Source: Deltaproteobacteria bacterium | GTDB taxonomy: Bacteria; Myxococcota_A; UBA9160; PR03 | Length of the DNA stretch: 64,000 bases | Direction of reading: 5' to 3' | Assembly: GCA_035063765.1 (NCBI GenBank) | Contig: JAPSFT010000006.1 | Span: forward strand, 62,001 to 126,000 | Made by a program: the position numbers and the translations under genes | Shown: one piece after another, positions 16,523 through 26,230 of the stretch | Position numbering within the stretch: the first letter of the stretch is position 1 | How the letters are laid out: every line of letters starts with the position of its first letter | The notes under the pieces: model-generated | Database searches by the model: none | Told to the model about the DNA's origin: nothing | Seen by the model: the letters and a program-made list of their open reading frames with translations, nothing else

Positions 16523-18019
16523 CTACCCGGAGACGCCGCGGCGTCGAGCGGCGGCGAGCGCCGCGAGCGCCGCGAGCCCACTCGCCAGCGCACCCGCCTC
16601 GGGCGCCGGGTGGATCTCGACGACGTGCTGCGCGCTCCCCGGGTCCGCCAGGTAGGAGAGCACCTCGCGCGCGGCGTCCCAGCTCTGCGACCAGGTTCCG
16701 TCGGGATCGCTCGTCACGAGCTCGAAGCCCTCCGGGTAGTGGCGTTCGGCCGGGACGTAGATCTCGGTCGCGCCCGTGACGCCCGCCTTCTCGTCGAACT
16801 CGACGCGCAGGACGCGCGTCGCGGGGTCGAAGTCCACGAAGCGCGGGGTGCCCGCGACGCGCTGGGGATAGGCGCGCGTGAGCACGTCGGCGGTCTCGTT
16901 CTCGCTGCGGTCGCCGTCGATCGGGCCCCAGCCCCCGAGCCCGTACTCCCAGTAGGCCCAGCCGCTGGTCGCGTGGTCGGCCATGCGCGCGGCGTCCTCG
17001 AGGTAGCGGCGCCAGTTCTCGACGTGGCGGCCCGTGCCCCACTCCCCGATCAGGAGCGGCGCCACCTGGGCGTCGATCTCGATCTTCCGGCTCGCGGTCC
17101 AGCGCTCGATGCTGGTGTCGGTCTCCGGGTCGTACACGCCTGCGACGTCGGGGCCGAGGGCGTAGTAGTGCGGGAAGTAGGCGAGACGGGGGTCGCCCGG
17201 GCGCGGGTCGTCGAGCACGCCGATCCAGGAGCGCTGCCCGTCGTTCGGGCCGGCCGCGCGCGGCTCGAAGAAGATCCAGCCGTCGGCGTCCTCGACGCGG
17301 ATCGCCGCGATGCAGCGCTCGAGGAACTCCTGGTAGGGGCCGGCGTCCCAGGCCGCGAGGTCTCCGTACACGGCGGTGCCGGCCCAGGGCTCGTTCATCA
17401 GGTCGTAGCCGAGCACGTTCGGGGTGTCGCGGAAGCGGGCGGCCACGTGCGCCCAGGCCGCCGCGTAGCGGTCCTGCAGGTTCGGATGCCCGGCGTGGTC
17501 CCAGAAGTGGTCGAAGGCCCGCATCACGGCCTCGTCGAGGTAGTCGCCGAACCAGAACGAAGGGTTGTGCTCGAAGGGGAGTCCGTCGCTCAGGAACGCC
17601 CAGGGCGGCGCGCCGTTGTAGCCGATCGGACCGCGACCCAGGTTGTCCGTCTTGCCATACACGTCCTGGTGCATGTCGAGGACGACGTAGATCCCGGCGT
17701 CCGCGAACCATTGCATGCGCTCGGCGACCCAGTCGAGGTAGACGTCGTCGTAGGCGCCCTCCACCGGCTCGAGCGCATCCCACTGGAGCAGGAAGCGCGC
17801 GAAGTTGAAGCCGAAGTCGTCGGCGAGCCGCTGGACGTCCGCCTGCTCCACCCACGGCATGCGCAGCGGGTCGTCCTTCGTCGAGCTCGAGACGTTGATG
17901 CCGTGCAGGATCAGCGCGCGGCCCTGCTCGTCGGTGAGGAATTGGGGGTTCTCGGCGACCGGGTGCATGCCGGTCGCGGCGGGCAGCAGGCAGGCGAGGA
18001 GCAGGAGCCGGGGTCGCAT
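16523..18019 (-). CDS. GH5 endoglycoceramidase-like glycoside hydrolase with PEP-CTERM-like tail
   Basis: A 498-residue secreted hydrolase, closely related along its whole length to the adjacent gene (tandem duplicates that have diverged, so not an assembly artefact). Signal peptide at 1-17; VAENPQFLTDEQGRALILHG; catalytic acid/base in YDLMNEPWAG; nucleophile in LLIGEWGTGR. The C-terminus APEAGALASGL, a hydrophobic helix, and ARRRGVSG resembles PEP-CTERM/exosortase sorting signals, with PEA in place of PEP. Family members cleave glycans from glycosphingolipids or related lipids; the real substrate is unknown. GGAGGG ribosome site before ATG 18019. Confidence 0.85.
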   Translation of the reverse strand: MRPRLLLLACLLPAATGMHPVAENPQFLTDEQGRALILHGINVSSSTKDDPLRMPWVEQADVQRLADDFGFNFARFLLQWDALEPVEGAYDDVYLDWVAERMQWFADAGIYVVLDMHQDVYGKTDNLGRGPIGYNGAPPWAFLSDGLPFEHNPSFWFGDYLDEAVMRAFDHFWDHAGHPNLQDRYAAAWAHVAARFRDTPNVLGYDLMNEPWAGTAVYGDLAAWDAGPYQEFLERCIAAIRVEDADGWIFFEPRAAGPNDGQRSWIGVLDDPRPGDPRLAYFPHYYALGPDVAGVYDPETDTSIERWTASRKIEIDAQVAPLLIGEWGTGRHVENWRRYLEDAARMADHATSGWAYWEYGLGGWGPIDGDRSENETADVLTRAYPQRVAGTPRFVDFDPATRVLRVEFDEKAGVTGATEIYVPAERHYPEGFELVTSDPDGTWSQSWDAAREVLSYLADPGSAQHVVEIHPAPEAGALASGLAALAALAAARRRGVSG

Positions 18020-18107
18020 CGAACCCTCCGCGGGTCTCGGGGAACGAGCAGGCTAGGGACGGCGTGAAACCGTGTCGAGGTGGGACGCCCGGCCCCGGCG
18101 CTCCTGC

Positions 18108-18113
18108 TAGGCT
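18108..18113 (+). promoter_or_regulatory. -10-like hexamer TAGGCT before the ABC1 kinase gene
   Basis: TAGGCT followed by 8 bp and a GTG at 18122. It favours this start over a GTG at 18080, which lies upstream of the hexamer. Confidence 0.4.
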
Positions 18114-18121
18114 GGCCAGCC

Positions 18122-19447
18122 GTGTCCGCTCCCGAGGCCCCGTCCAGGCTCCGCCACGCGCTGCGCGTCGTCGTCCGGATCGCGCAGCTCGTCGCCGGCA
18201 GCACCGTCGCCCTCGCGGTGTTCGCCCGCGAGGCCTGGCGCTGCCGCCACGAGGGCCGCGACGGCTGGCTGCGCGCCTTCGCCCGCGCGCACGTGGTGCT
18301 CTGCGAGCGGCTCGGCGCCACCTTCATCAAGGTGGGTCAGATCGCGTCGACGCGCGGTGACCTCCTGCCGCCGCCGGTCGTCGAGGAGCTGGCGCGCCTG
18401 CGCGACCAGGTGCCGCCCTTCCCCTTCGTGCAGGTGCGCGAGACGGTCGAGCGCAGCCTCGGCCGCCCGCTCGACGAGGTCTTCGCGCGCTTCGAGCCGG
18501 CGCCGGTGGCTGCTGCCTCGGTGGCGCAGGTGCACGAGGCGGTGTTGCGGGAGGGCGGCGCGCGCGTCGCGGTGAAGGTGCGCCGCCCCGACATCCTCGA
18601 GAAGGTGCGTCTCGACCGCGCGATCCTGCTGGTCGCCGCACGCTTCGGGGAGCGCGTCGCGCCCTCGCTGCGGCTGGTCTCGCTGGCCGGGGCGGTCGAG
18701 GCCTTCTGCGACGCCGTCGAGCACCAGCTCCACCTCACGAACGAGGCCGCCCACAACCGCCGTTTCCAGGCCAACTTCGCCGACGACCCCGAGATCCACT
18801 TCCCCGACCTCCACCCCGACGCCTGCTCCGACGAGGTGCTCACGATGGAGTTCGTCGAGGGGCTGCGCGAGGAGGAGCTCGAGGCGCACGGGGCGGATCT
18901 GCACCGGATCGTGCAGAACGGCATGCGCTGCGTGAGCCGGATGATCTTCCTGCACGGCTTCGTGCACGCCGACCTCCATCCCGGGAACCTGCGCTTCGAC
19001 CCGGGCGGCCGGATCACGCTCTTCGACCTGGGGCTCGTGGGTGAGGTCGGGGACCGCGAGCGCCTCACCAACGCGCGCCTGCTGTTCGCCTTCGCGACCG
19101 GCGACGGGGCCACCGTCGCGCGGCTCTTCTACGACAACGCCGAGCACAAGGCGACGCCCGACTACGGCGCCTACGAGCGCGAGATGCGCGAGTACGTCGA
19201 GCGCATGCGCAAGCGCGGCCTCGGCAACGTCGAGCTGGCGCTCGAGATCGGCCGCATGCTCGACATCCTGCGCCGCTACCGCATCCAGGCCAGCAGCCAC
19301 ATGACGATGGTGAACCTGGCCCTCGCCACCGCCGAGGGCCTCGGCAAGCGGCTGGCCCCCGAGCTGGCGCTGGCGGACGAGGCGCTGCCGTACCTGGCGG
19401 AGGCGCTCGGGGTGCCGGCGCCCGCTCGGGCGCAGCACGCGGGGTAG
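18122..19447 (+). CDS. ABC1/UbiB-family atypical kinase
   Basis: A 441-residue UbiB/ADCK-type protein. The KxGQ signature is seen in GATFIKVGQIASTRGDLLP, the alanine-rich loop in PVAAASVAQVHEA, the ATP lysine in RVAVKVRRPDI, and the catalytic segment in GFVHADLHPGNLRFD followed by FDLGLVGE. Members support ubiquinone or other isoprenoid-lipid metabolism through an ATPase-like activity. No ubiquinone gene is adjacent. Start chosen at GTG 18122 from the upstream TAGGCT; a GTG at 18080 would add 14 residues. Confidence 0.88.
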   Translation: MSAPEAPSRLRHALRVVVRIAQLVAGSTVALAVFAREAWRCRHEGRDGWLRAFARAHVVLCERLGATFIKVGQIASTRGDLLPPPVVEELARLRDQVPPFPFVQVRETVERSLGRPLDEVFARFEPAPVAAASVAQVHEAVLREGGARVAVKVRRPDILEKVRLDRAILLVAARFGERVAPSLRLVSLAGAVEAFCDAVEHQLHLTNEAAHNRRFQANFADDPEIHFPDLHPDACSDEVLTMEFVEGLREEELEAHGADLHRIVQNGMRCVSRMIFLHGFVHADLHPGNLRFDPGGRITLFDLGLVGEVGDRERLTNARLLFAFATGDGATVARLFYDNAEHKATPDYGAYEREMREYVERMRKRGLGNVELALEIGRMLDILRRYRIQASSHMTMVNLALATAEGLGKRLAPELALADEALPYLAEALGVPAPARAQHAG

Positions 19448-19504
19448 GTGCCCGGCAGGCGCCGGTCCCCGCGAATCCCCGCCTCCGGCGGCTACTCTCG
19501 GCAG

Positions 19505-21604
19505 ATGAACCGGCTCGCCGACGAGACATCGGCCTATCTCCGCCAGCACATGCACAACCCCGTCGACTGGTTCGCGTGGGGGGAACCGGCGCGTTCGGCC
19601 GCGGCGGCGCGCGACGTCCCGATGCTGGTGTCGATCGGCTACAGCGCCTGCCACTGGTGCCACGTGATGGAGCGCGAGTCGTTCGAGGACCCGGCGACGG
19701 CCGAGGTGATGAACCGCCTCTTCGTGAACGTGAAGGTGGACCGCGAGGAGCGGCCCGACGTCGACCGCATCTACATGGACTTCCTGGTCCGCACCGCCGG
19801 GCACGGCGGCTGGCCGCTGACCGCCTTCTGCACGCCGGAGGGACGGCCCTTCTACGCGGGTACGTACTTTCCGCCCGAGCGGCGCCACGGGCTCCCGGCG
19901 TTTCGCGAGCTGCTCCAGGCGATCGCCGAGGCCTGGCGCGCGCGAAGGGACGAGATCGAGCGCAGCGCCGCGGAGGCGGTGGCGGGGCTGGCGCGGCGGC
20001 CTTCGGGGGTCGCGAGCGAGCCGCCCGGGGTCGCGAGCCTGCGCCAGGCCGCGACGCGCCTCCTGGCCGGCGCCGACACCGACCACGGTGGCTTCGGCGG
20101 CGCGCCGAAGTTCCCGACCCCGACCTCGCACGAGGCCCTGCTCGCCGCCGCCGACGTGCTGCCCGCCGAGGCGGCGCGCGCCGCGCTCGGCCACGTCGTC
20201 GCGAGCTGCCGCGAGATGGCGCGACGCGGCCTCTTCGACCACGTGGGCGGCGGCTTCCACCGCTACTGCGTCGACGCCAACTGGACCGTCCCGCACTTCG
20301 AGAAGATGCTCTACGACCAGGGCCAGCTCCTGCGGGTCTACGCCGAAGCGTGGCGGCGCTCGGGCGGTGCCGACGACGATCTCGCCTGGCCGATCCGCGA
20401 GACGGTCGCCTGGCTGCGCCGCGAGATGGCGGCGCCCGACGGCGGCTGGTTCGCCTCGCAGGATGCCGACAGCGAGGGCGAGGAGGGCCGCTACTACGTC
20501 TGGACGCCCGCGCAGCTCGCGGACGCGCTCGGCACCGAGCGCGCGGCCACCTTCGCCGCGGCCTACGGGGTCACGGAGGCGGGCAACTTCGAGCACGGCA
20601 CGAGCCAGCTCGTCGACGTGGCGCGCGCGCCGCGCGCACGCTTCGCGGCCGAGCGCGAGGCCTTGAGGGTGGCGCGTGCGAAACGCGTGCCTCCCGGCAC
20701 GGACCGCAAGCGGGTCGCGTCGTGGAACGCCTGGCTGATCTCGGGCCTGGTGCGGGCCGGGAGCCTGCTCGGCGAGCGCGCCGAGCCCGGGGGCCGAGCC
20801 GGGTCCCCGGACGGCGCCCGGCCTTCGGACGCGGGCCTGCTCGCCGACGCCGCCGCGGGCGCCGCCTTCGTGCTCGCGAAGATGCGCGACGAGCGCGGGC
20901 GGCTGCTCCACGTCTACGACGAGGGCCGCGCGCGCGTGCTGGGCTTCCTCGAGGACGTGGCGGGGATGCTCGAGGCGACGCTCGACCTCTACCGCGCCAC
21001 CGGCGAGCCGCCCTGGCTCGCCCATGCGCTCGCGCTCGCCGAGGACCTCGTCGCCCGCTTCTGGGACGCCGGCGAGGCGGAGCTCTTCCTGGCGCCGGCC
21101 GACGGCGAGCGCCTCGTGCACCGCCCGCGTGCGGAGCCCGACGGTGCCACGCCGCACGCGGCCGGCACGGCGGCGCTCGGCCTCCTGCGCGCGGCCGCGC
21201 TCGCCGGCCGCCGCGACTGGGAGCAGGTGGTGGAGCGCGTCCTGCGCGCGCACGCCTTCCCGATCGAGCGCGCCCCCGAGGCCTACCCGACCCTCGCCCG
21301 CGCGGCGGCGCTCGCCGAGCGCGGCGTCTCGGTGGCCGTCGTCGTCGGCGGCGACGGCGGCGCGTGCCGCGCGCTGGCCGAGCGCGCGCGCCGCGTGCTC
21401 GCGCCGGAGGACGCGGTGGTGTCGGTGGCGCCCGGGGCGCCGCCGCCCGCGGGCCTCGACCCGGGCTGGCTCGCCGGGCGCACGCCGCAGGGCGGCGCCA
21501 CCGCCTGGGTGTGCCGAGGCACGAGCTGCTCGCTACCCATCACCGATCCCGAAGCGCTCACCCCGCTCCCGTCCCCGTCCCAGCCGGAGGCCCCTGCCCG
21601 ATGA
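19505..21604 (+). CDS. YyaL/SSP411-family thioredoxin-domain protein (DUF255)
   Basis: A 699-residue protein with an N-terminal thioredoxin-like domain ([20 protein letters not shown], about 42-61, containing a CxxC). A long alpha/alpha-barrel region similar to N-acylglucosamine epimerase and cellobiose epimerase folds follows ([46 protein letters not shown]). The role of this widespread family is not established. ATG at 19505 follows TACTCT by 6 bp. The stop overlaps the next gene (ATGA), so it is translationally coupled to the deoxyhypusine-synthase-like gene. Confidence 0.9.
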   Translation: MNRLADETSAYLRQHMHNPVDWFAWGEPARSAAAARDVPMLVSIGYSACHWCHVMERESFEDPATAEVMNRLFVNVKVDREERPDVDRIYMDFLVRTAGHGGWPLTAFCTPEGRPFYAGTYFPPERRHGLPAFRELLQAIAEAWRARRDEIERSAAEAVAGLARRPSGVASEPPGVASLRQAATRLLAGADTDHGGFGGAPKFPTPTSHEALLAAADVLPAEAARAALGHVVASCREMARRGLFDHVGGGFHRYCVDANWTVPHFEKMLYDQGQLLRVYAEAWRRSGGADDDLAWPIRETVAWLRREMAAPDGGWFASQDADSEGEEGRYYVWTPAQLADALGTERAATFAAAYGVTEAGNFEHGTSQLVDVARAPRARFAAEREALRVARAKRVPPGTDRKRVASWNAWLISGLVRAGSLLGERAEPGGRAGSPDGARPSDAGLLADAAAGAAFVLAKMRDERGRLLHVYDEGRARVLGFLEDVAGMLEATLDLYRATGEPPWLAHALALAEDLVARFWDAGEAELFLAPADGERLVHRPRAEPDGATPHAAGTAALGLLRAAALAGRRDWEQVVERVLRAHAFPIERAPEAYPTLARAAALAERGVSVAVVVGGDGGACRALAERARRVLAPEDAVVSVAPGAPPPAGLDPGWLAGRTPQGGATAWVCRGTSCSLPITDPEALTPLPSPSQPEAPAR

Positions 21605-22707
21605 CGGATCCGAAGCACCCGCCGCAGCACCCGCCGCACCCCAGCGCCGGCGCCGGCTCGCACGGCAAGCTGCGTGCGCTGCACGGCGGCCACGACGACG
21701 GCCTCGAGCCGCTGCGCGCGCTCGACCTCGGCGCCGCCGGCTCGGTCGACGCACTGGTGCGCGGCATGGCCGCGACCGCCTTCGGCGGCCGCCGGCTCGG
21801 GGAGGCCGCTGACGTGCTCGAGGCGATGGTGCGCGACCCCGCCTGCTTTCGCGTGCTCACGCTCTCGGGCGCCATGACGATCGCCAAGCAGGGCCTCGTG
21901 ATCTGCGAGATGATCGACCGCGGCTGGGTGCAGGCGGTGATCGCGACCGGGGCGCTCGTGACCCACGGCTTCGTCGAGGGCGCGGGCATGCTGCACTTCA
22001 AGCATCGCGCCTCGATGGACGACGAGGAGCTCTTCGCCAAGGGCTACAACCGCGTCTACGACACGCTCGAGCTCGAGCAGAACCTCGACGACGCCGAGAA
22101 GATCGTGAACGCCGTGCTCGAGGGGCTGCCCGAGGGCGTCACCCTGTCGAGTCATCTCGTCACGGCGGCCCTGGGGCGCTACCTCGGCGCACACAGCGAG
22201 GGGCGCGCCGTCCTGAAGAGCGCGGTCGCGCACGACGTGCCGGTCTTCATCCCGGCCTTCACGGACTCCGAGCTCGGCCTCGACGTCGCGGTCTACAACC
22301 GGCGCCGTGAGCTGCAGGGCCGCCCGCGCCGCCCCTTCGACCCGTTCCTCGACCTCGAGGCCTACACGGATCGGGTCCGGCGGGCGGAGCGCATCGGCAT
22401 CTTCACGATCGGCGGCGGCGTGCCGCGCAACTGGGCCCAGCAGGTCGGGCCCTATCTCGAGATCTCCGAGAAGCGGCTCGGCCTCGAGGAGCCCGTGCGC
22501 CGCTTCCAGTACGGCGTGCGGATCTGCCCGGAGCCGGCGCACTGGGGAGGGCTCTCGGGCTGCACCTACTCGGAGGGCGTCTCCTGGGGCAAGTTCGTGC
22601 CCGAGAACGAGGGCGGGCGCTTCGCCGAGGTGCTCGCCGACGCCACCATCGCCTGGCCGCTCGTGGTGCGGGCGGTGATGGAGCGCATCGACCGCGAGCG
22701 CGCGTAG
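21601..22707 (+). CDS. deoxyhypusine synthase-like protein
   Basis: A 368-residue DHS-family enzyme. The NAD-site blocks [13 protein letters not shown] and [11 protein letters not shown] and the active-site lysine region [12 protein letters not shown] are present; the lysine forms the spermidine-derived imine in true DHS. Bacteria lack eIF5A, and bacterial homologues generally make homospermidine or related polyamines, or have unknown roles. The N-terminus is a short Pro/His-rich extension ([11 protein letters not shown]). Coupled to the YyaL-type gene by an ATGA overlap. Confidence 0.85.
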   Translation: MTDPKHPPQHPPHPSAGAGSHGKLRALHGGHDDGLEPLRALDLGAAGSVDALVRGMAATAFGGRRLGEAADVLEAMVRDPACFRVLTLSGAMTIAKQGLVICEMIDRGWVQAVIATGALVTHGFVEGAGMLHFKHRASMDDEELFAKGYNRVYDTLELEQNLDDAEKIVNAVLEGLPEGVTLSSHLVTAALGRYLGAHSEGRAVLKSAVAHDVPVFIPAFTDSELGLDVAVYNRRRELQGRPRRPFDPFLDLEAYTDRVRRAERIGIFTIGGGVPRNWAQQVGPYLEISEKRLGLEEPVRRFQYGVRICPEPAHWGGLSGCTYSEGVSWGKFVPENEGGRFAEVLADATIAWPLVVRAVMERIDRERA

Positions 22708-22775
22708 CCGGGCGCCGCCCGCGAGCGCGCGCGGGCGCGCGTCGCCCGGGGCGGGCGCCGCGGGGCGGGCGCGCG

Positions 22776-23357
22776 TCAGGCGTCGTCGTCGTCGCCGAGC
22801 GGAAAGGGGCCGGCGTAGCCGCGCGTGCTGCGCTGGAGCAGGTAGCCCCCGCAGTTGCCGGCGATCGCCGGGGTGCCGCTCGCCGCACCGGCGGCCCAGC
22901 CCTGGAGCGCGGCCATGACGCCGCCGTGGCTCACGACCAACACCTCGACACCGAGATGGCGCTCCGCGATCGCGTCGAGGGCCGGTCCCACGCGCGTGAA
23001 CACCTCCTCGAGCGTCTCGCCGCCCGGGGGGCGGAAGCGCCAGCGGTCGGTCTGGCGCTCGCCGCGCAGCGAGGCGTAGGGCTGGCCACGCAACGAGCCG
23101 AAGTCCTGCTCGCGCAGCTCCTCGACCGCGATCGGTTCGAGCCCGAGCACGCCCCCGATCAGGCGCGCCGTCTCGAGCGCGCGCACGAACGGGCTCGCAT
23201 AGAGCGCCACCGGGTCGAAGCGCGCCTGGATGCGCCGCGCCCGCGCGAGCGCCTCCTCGCGCCCGCGGCGCGACAGCGGCTCGTGCGGCCCGCGCGTGAA
23301 GCGCCCCTCCGCGTTCGCCACGCTCTCCCCATGCCGGATCAGGATCAGCCGCGCCAT
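22776..23357 (-). CDS. histidine phosphatase (phosphoglycerate-mutase-like)
   Basis: A 193-residue branch-1 histidine phosphatase. LILIRHGESVANAEGRF carries the phospho-accepting histidine, YASPFVRALETARLI the RxxET site, and VSHGGVMAAL the second histidine. The C-terminus is acidic (DDDDA). Substrate cannot be assigned; the length fits CobC/GpmB-like phosphatases. ATG 23357 lies 6 bp after a TAAGCT hexamer. Confidence 0.88.
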   Translation of the reverse strand: MARLILIRHGESVANAEGRFTRGPHEPLSRRGREEALARARRIQARFDPVALYASPFVRALETARLIGGVLGLEPIAVEELREQDFGSLRGQPYASLRGERQTDRWRFRPPGGETLEEVFTRVGPALDAIAERHLGVEVLVVSHGGVMAALQGWAAGAASGTPAIAGNCGGYLLQRSTRGYAGPFPLGDDDDA

Positions 23358-23370
23358 CGCCCCAGCTTAG

Positions 23371-23422
23371 CGGGGACACAGTTCGGCCGGGACTGTCCCC
23401 TCTTACTCTCCCCTCTTACTCC
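23371..23422. repeat. imperfect palindrome and short direct repeat between phosphatase and kinase
   Basis: GGGGACACAGT and ACTGTCCCC form an imperfect inverted repeat across 23372-23400. A twice-repeated CCCTCTTACTC follows at 23398-23420. The outer GGGGACA/TGTCCCC arms match the ends of the 30-bp inverted repeat near 48.2 kb, so both may belong to one small dispersed element or serve as terminators. Confidence 0.4.
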
Positions 23423-25086
23423 GCGCGGGGGAGCCAGAGGGTGAACTCGGCGCCGCCGGAGGGGCGGTTGGCGGCTTCGAGGCGGCCGTCGTTGCGGCGC
23501 GCGAGGTCGTAGCTGAGCGAGAGCCCGAGGCCGGTGCCGACGCCGGGGGGCTTGGTCGTGAAGAAGGGATCGAAGACACGCGGCAGCACGTCGGCCGCGA
23601 GGCCGCAGCCGCGGTCGCGGACGTGCAGCGCCACGCCCTGCTCCGCCGCTTCCACCTCGACCTCGACGTCGGGCACGCCCGCGCTCGCCTGCACTGCATT
23701 CACGAGCAGGTTGAGCGCGATCTGCACCAGCTCGCCCTCGACCGCACGCACCGGCGGCACCCGCACGAGCCGGCAACGGATCGAATCCTCGGGCAGCCCG
23801 ACCCCCGCCATCGCCGCGGCCGCCTCCGCCACCTGCGCCAGGTCCACGAGCGCGGGGCGCGACTCGCTCTCCGGCTCGCTGCGTGCGAAGCTGCGCAGCC
23901 GCGCCACGAGCTGCACGATCCGGTCGACCCCCTCCTGCGTATCGGTCAGGAGCTCCGCGCCCTCCGCCGCCAGCACCCGCACCTCGGGCGGCAGGCCGCC
24001 ACCGAAGCCGGGGGCCGCCAGCTCGGCGGTCATCTTCTCGAGCTGCGCGAGGTTGGCCCGGATGAAGGCGAGCGGGTTGTTCACCTCGTGGGCGATCCCC
24101 GCGGTGAGGAAGCCCAGCGCCTCGAGCCGCGCCGCCAGGGCGAGCCGCCGTTCGGCGTTCTGTGCGTCGGTGCGATCGGCGAGGAACGCTGCGCTGCCGA
24201 CCACCGCAACCGCGCTGCGCAGCGGGAAGCGCCGCACCTCGATCACCGCGTCGGCGCGGGCGCACACGCTCTCGATCAGCTCGTCGATGCCGAGCCCGCG
24301 CAGCTCGCTCGTGCCGGTGAGCCGGCGCGCGGCCCAGTTGGCATCGACGACGCGACCCTCGAGGTCGGCGACCACGATCCCGACCTCGACCTGCTCGAGC
24401 AGCTCGCTGCGCGCGAGCGGCAGGTAGAGCAGGAGCCCCGAGTCGACCACCGCGATCCGGATCATCAACGCGCCGAAGCCGAGCAAGATCGGCGTCGGGT
24501 CGGCAATCGGGATTCCCCAGGCGTTGGCGGCCAGGTACACCGCGTTCCCGACCAGCGGCGTCAGGGTCCCAGCGGTGAGCACCGCCAGGCGCGCGGGCTC
24601 GGCCCGCCGCAGCCGCACCGCGGCGCGTGCGAAGTAGACCCAGCCCGTCACGATCAGCAGCCAGGCGTAGCCCGCCATCGCCCAGAACAGCGGGCCCCGG
24701 CGCGGCGGCGAGTAGGCGGGATCGATGAACAGGCCGCCCGAGTCCCAGAACAGGCAGGAGTAGAAGAAGGCGAGCGGCACGGCCGCCGCAGTGAGCACCC
24801 ATGACGCATGGCGCCACCAGCGCGGCCGCCCCGCCTGCGCCGCAACCGCCAGCCAGGCCAGCGGCAGCAGGCAGATCCCGAGATACTGGACCTGGAACGC
24901 AAGCTGCCGCTCCGCCGCCGTGCCCACCCGCGCGAACAGCAGCTCGCCCGTCGCGAACAGCCCACAGGCCACCGCCAGCACCACGACCCAGAGCGCGCGC
25001 CGCCGCGAGCCGGTCGCCGTCAGCAGGTCGAGCGCCAGCCAGCCGCAGATGGCAACGGTCGCGACGAGGCCGAGGTCGTAGAGCAT
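23416..25086 (-). CDS. membrane histidine kinase (7TM-type sensor, PAS, HisKA, HATPase)
   Basis: A 556-residue sensor kinase. The first roughly 220 residues contain about seven hydrophobic helices of the 7TM histidine-kinase N-terminal type. A PAS-like domain follows (EVGIVVADLEGRVVDANWAA), then the H-box TAGIAHEVNNPLAFIRANL (phospho-accepting His) and the N, G1 and G2 boxes (NLLVNAVQAS, VRDRGCGLAADV, GVGTGLGLSLS). No response regulator is adjacent, so it is an orphan kinase here. ATG at 25086. Confidence 0.9.
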   Translation of the reverse strand: MLYDLGLVATVAICGWLALDLLTATGSRRRALWVVVLAVACGLFATGELLFARVGTAAERQLAFQVQYLGICLLPLAWLAVAAQAGRPRWWRHASWVLTAAAVPLAFFYSCLFWDSGGLFIDPAYSPPRRGPLFWAMAGYAWLLIVTGWVYFARAAVRLRRAEPARLAVLTAGTLTPLVGNAVYLAANAWGIPIADPTPILLGFGALMIRIAVVDSGLLLYLPLARSELLEQVEVGIVVADLEGRVVDANWAARRLTGTSELRGLGIDELIESVCARADAVIEVRRFPLRSAVAVVGSAAFLADRTDAQNAERRLALAARLEALGFLTAGIAHEVNNPLAFIRANLAQLEKMTAELAAPGFGGGLPPEVRVLAAEGAELLTDTQEGVDRIVQLVARLRSFARSEPESESRPALVDLAQVAEAAAAMAGVGLPEDSIRCRLVRVPPVRAVEGELVQIALNLLVNAVQASAGVPDVEVEVEAAEQGVALHVRDRGCGLAADVLPRVFDPFFTTKPPGVGTGLGLSLSYDLARRNDGRLEAANRPSGGAEFTLWLPRAE

Positions 25087-25156
25087 CCCGTCGCTGCATC
25101 GGCCATGCCGATCCCCCTGTTGAGCGGCGCGGACCCCGGCGCCCCGGATCCGGCGC

Positions 25157-25162
25157 TAGAGT
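25157..25162 (+). promoter_or_regulatory. -10-like hexamer TAGAGT before the alcohol dehydrogenase
   Basis: TAGAGT, 7 bp upstream of the GTG start at 25170; supports that start and a leaderless transcript. Confidence 0.4.
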
Positions 25163-25169
25163 CCGCCGC

Positions 25170-26213
25170 GTGCCCGCCCCCCAGATGCGCGCCGCGGCGG
25201 TGCGCGGTCGCGGCCAGATCGAGGTCGCCCTGCGCCCCCTCCCCGAGCCCGGTCCCGGCGAGGTGCGCGTTCGCGTCGAGGCCTGCGGCATCTGCGGCAG
25301 CGACCTGCACCTCTACGAGCAGGGCTTCTTCCCGCCCGGCGCCACCCCCGGGCACGAGCCGGCCGGCCGGATCGACGCGATCGGCCCCGGTGCGGCGAGC
25401 CCCGCCCTCGGCACCCGCGTCGCGATCGAGCCGATCCGGGGCTGCGGCACCTGCGCCCCGTGCCGCTCGGGCCGCTACTCGATCTGCCGCGACGCCAAGC
25501 TTGCAGGCGTACACGTGCCCGGCGGCCTCGCCGAGGCGATCGTCGTCCCCGCCGCCAACGTCTACCCCGTGCCCGACGATCTCGACCCGCGCGTCGCGGC
25601 CCTGGTCGAGCCGATGGCGGTGGTGGTGCACGCCCTGCACCGGATCGCCTTCCAGCCGGGCCAGCGCGTGCTCGTGCTCGGCGCCGGCTCGGTCGGCCTG
25701 CTCGCCGCCGCCGCCGCGCGCCGGCTCGGCGCGCGCGAGGTCTGGGTGAGCGCGCGCCACCCGCACCAGGCCGCGCTCGCCCGCGCCGTCGGCGCCACGC
25801 GCGTGCTCGACGAGAAGGAGGCGAGCCCGGAGGCGCTCGACGCGCTCGGCCGCAGGACCCCGATCGACGCCGTCCTCGAGACCGTGGGCGGGCGGGCCGA
25901 CACGCTGCGCACCGCGGCGGCCGCGGCACGTCCGGGCGGCGCCGTCGCGGTGGTGGGCGTCTTCTGGGGATCGCTCGCGCTCGACCCGATGCCGCTCCTG
26001 CTGAAGGAGCTGACGCTCGCCTGGTCGTACTGCTACGGCGAGGATCCCGCCCACGGCGCGGACTTCGCCGAAGCGGTCGGCATCGTCGCCGCCGCGCGCG
26101 AGGCGCTGGCACCGCTCGTCACCCACAGCGTCCCGCTCGCCGACGTCGAGCGCGGCTTCGCCCTCGCGGCCGACCGCCGGGCGGGCACCCTCAAGGTCAG
26201 CGTGATCCCGTAG
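25170..26213 (+). CDS. zinc-binding alcohol dehydrogenase (MDR family)
   Basis: A 347-residue medium-chain dehydrogenase oxidising an alcohol or polyol with NAD(P). The catalytic zinc site is CGICGSDLHLYE and GHEPAGRIDAIG. Structural zinc cysteines are in GCGTCAPCRSGRYSICRD, and the nucleotide fold is VLVLGAGSVGLLAA. GTG start at 25170 from the adjacent hexamer. The acyl-CoA dehydrogenase gene begins 17 bp after its stop, so the two probably form an operon. Sorbitol/threonine-dehydrogenase-like in layout; substrate unknown. Confidence 0.87.
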   Translation: MPAPQMRAAAVRGRGQIEVALRPLPEPGPGEVRVRVEACGICGSDLHLYEQGFFPPGATPGHEPAGRIDAIGPGAASPALGTRVAIEPIRGCGTCAPCRSGRYSICRDAKLAGVHVPGGLAEAIVVPAANVYPVPDDLDPRVAALVEPMAVVVHALHRIAFQPGQRVLVLGAGSVGLLAAAAARRLGAREVWVSARHPHQAALARAVGATRVLDEKEASPEALDALGRRTPIDAVLETVGGRADTLRTAAAAARPGGAVAVVGVFWGSLALDPMPLLLKELTLAWSYCYGEDPAHGADFAEAVGIVAAAREALAPLVTHSVPLADVERGFALAADRRAGTLKVSVIP

Positions 26214-26230
26214 CCCCACAAGGAGCAGCA

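Noticed and set aside
14397-18019. The two GH5 genes as an assembly duplication
   Set aside because: They differ at many positions throughout (for example the NEPWPG and NEPWAG regions and loop lengths), so they are true paralogs.
18107-21253. 1048-codon minus-strand open frame
   Set aside because: Shadow of the ABC1 kinase and YyaL-type genes, which have clear family motifs on the plus strand.
22708-22775. GC-rich stretch between the DHS-like and phosphatase genes as a Rho-independent terminator
   Set aside because: It can fold in many ways because of GCG repeats but has no T-run; no specific stem stands out.
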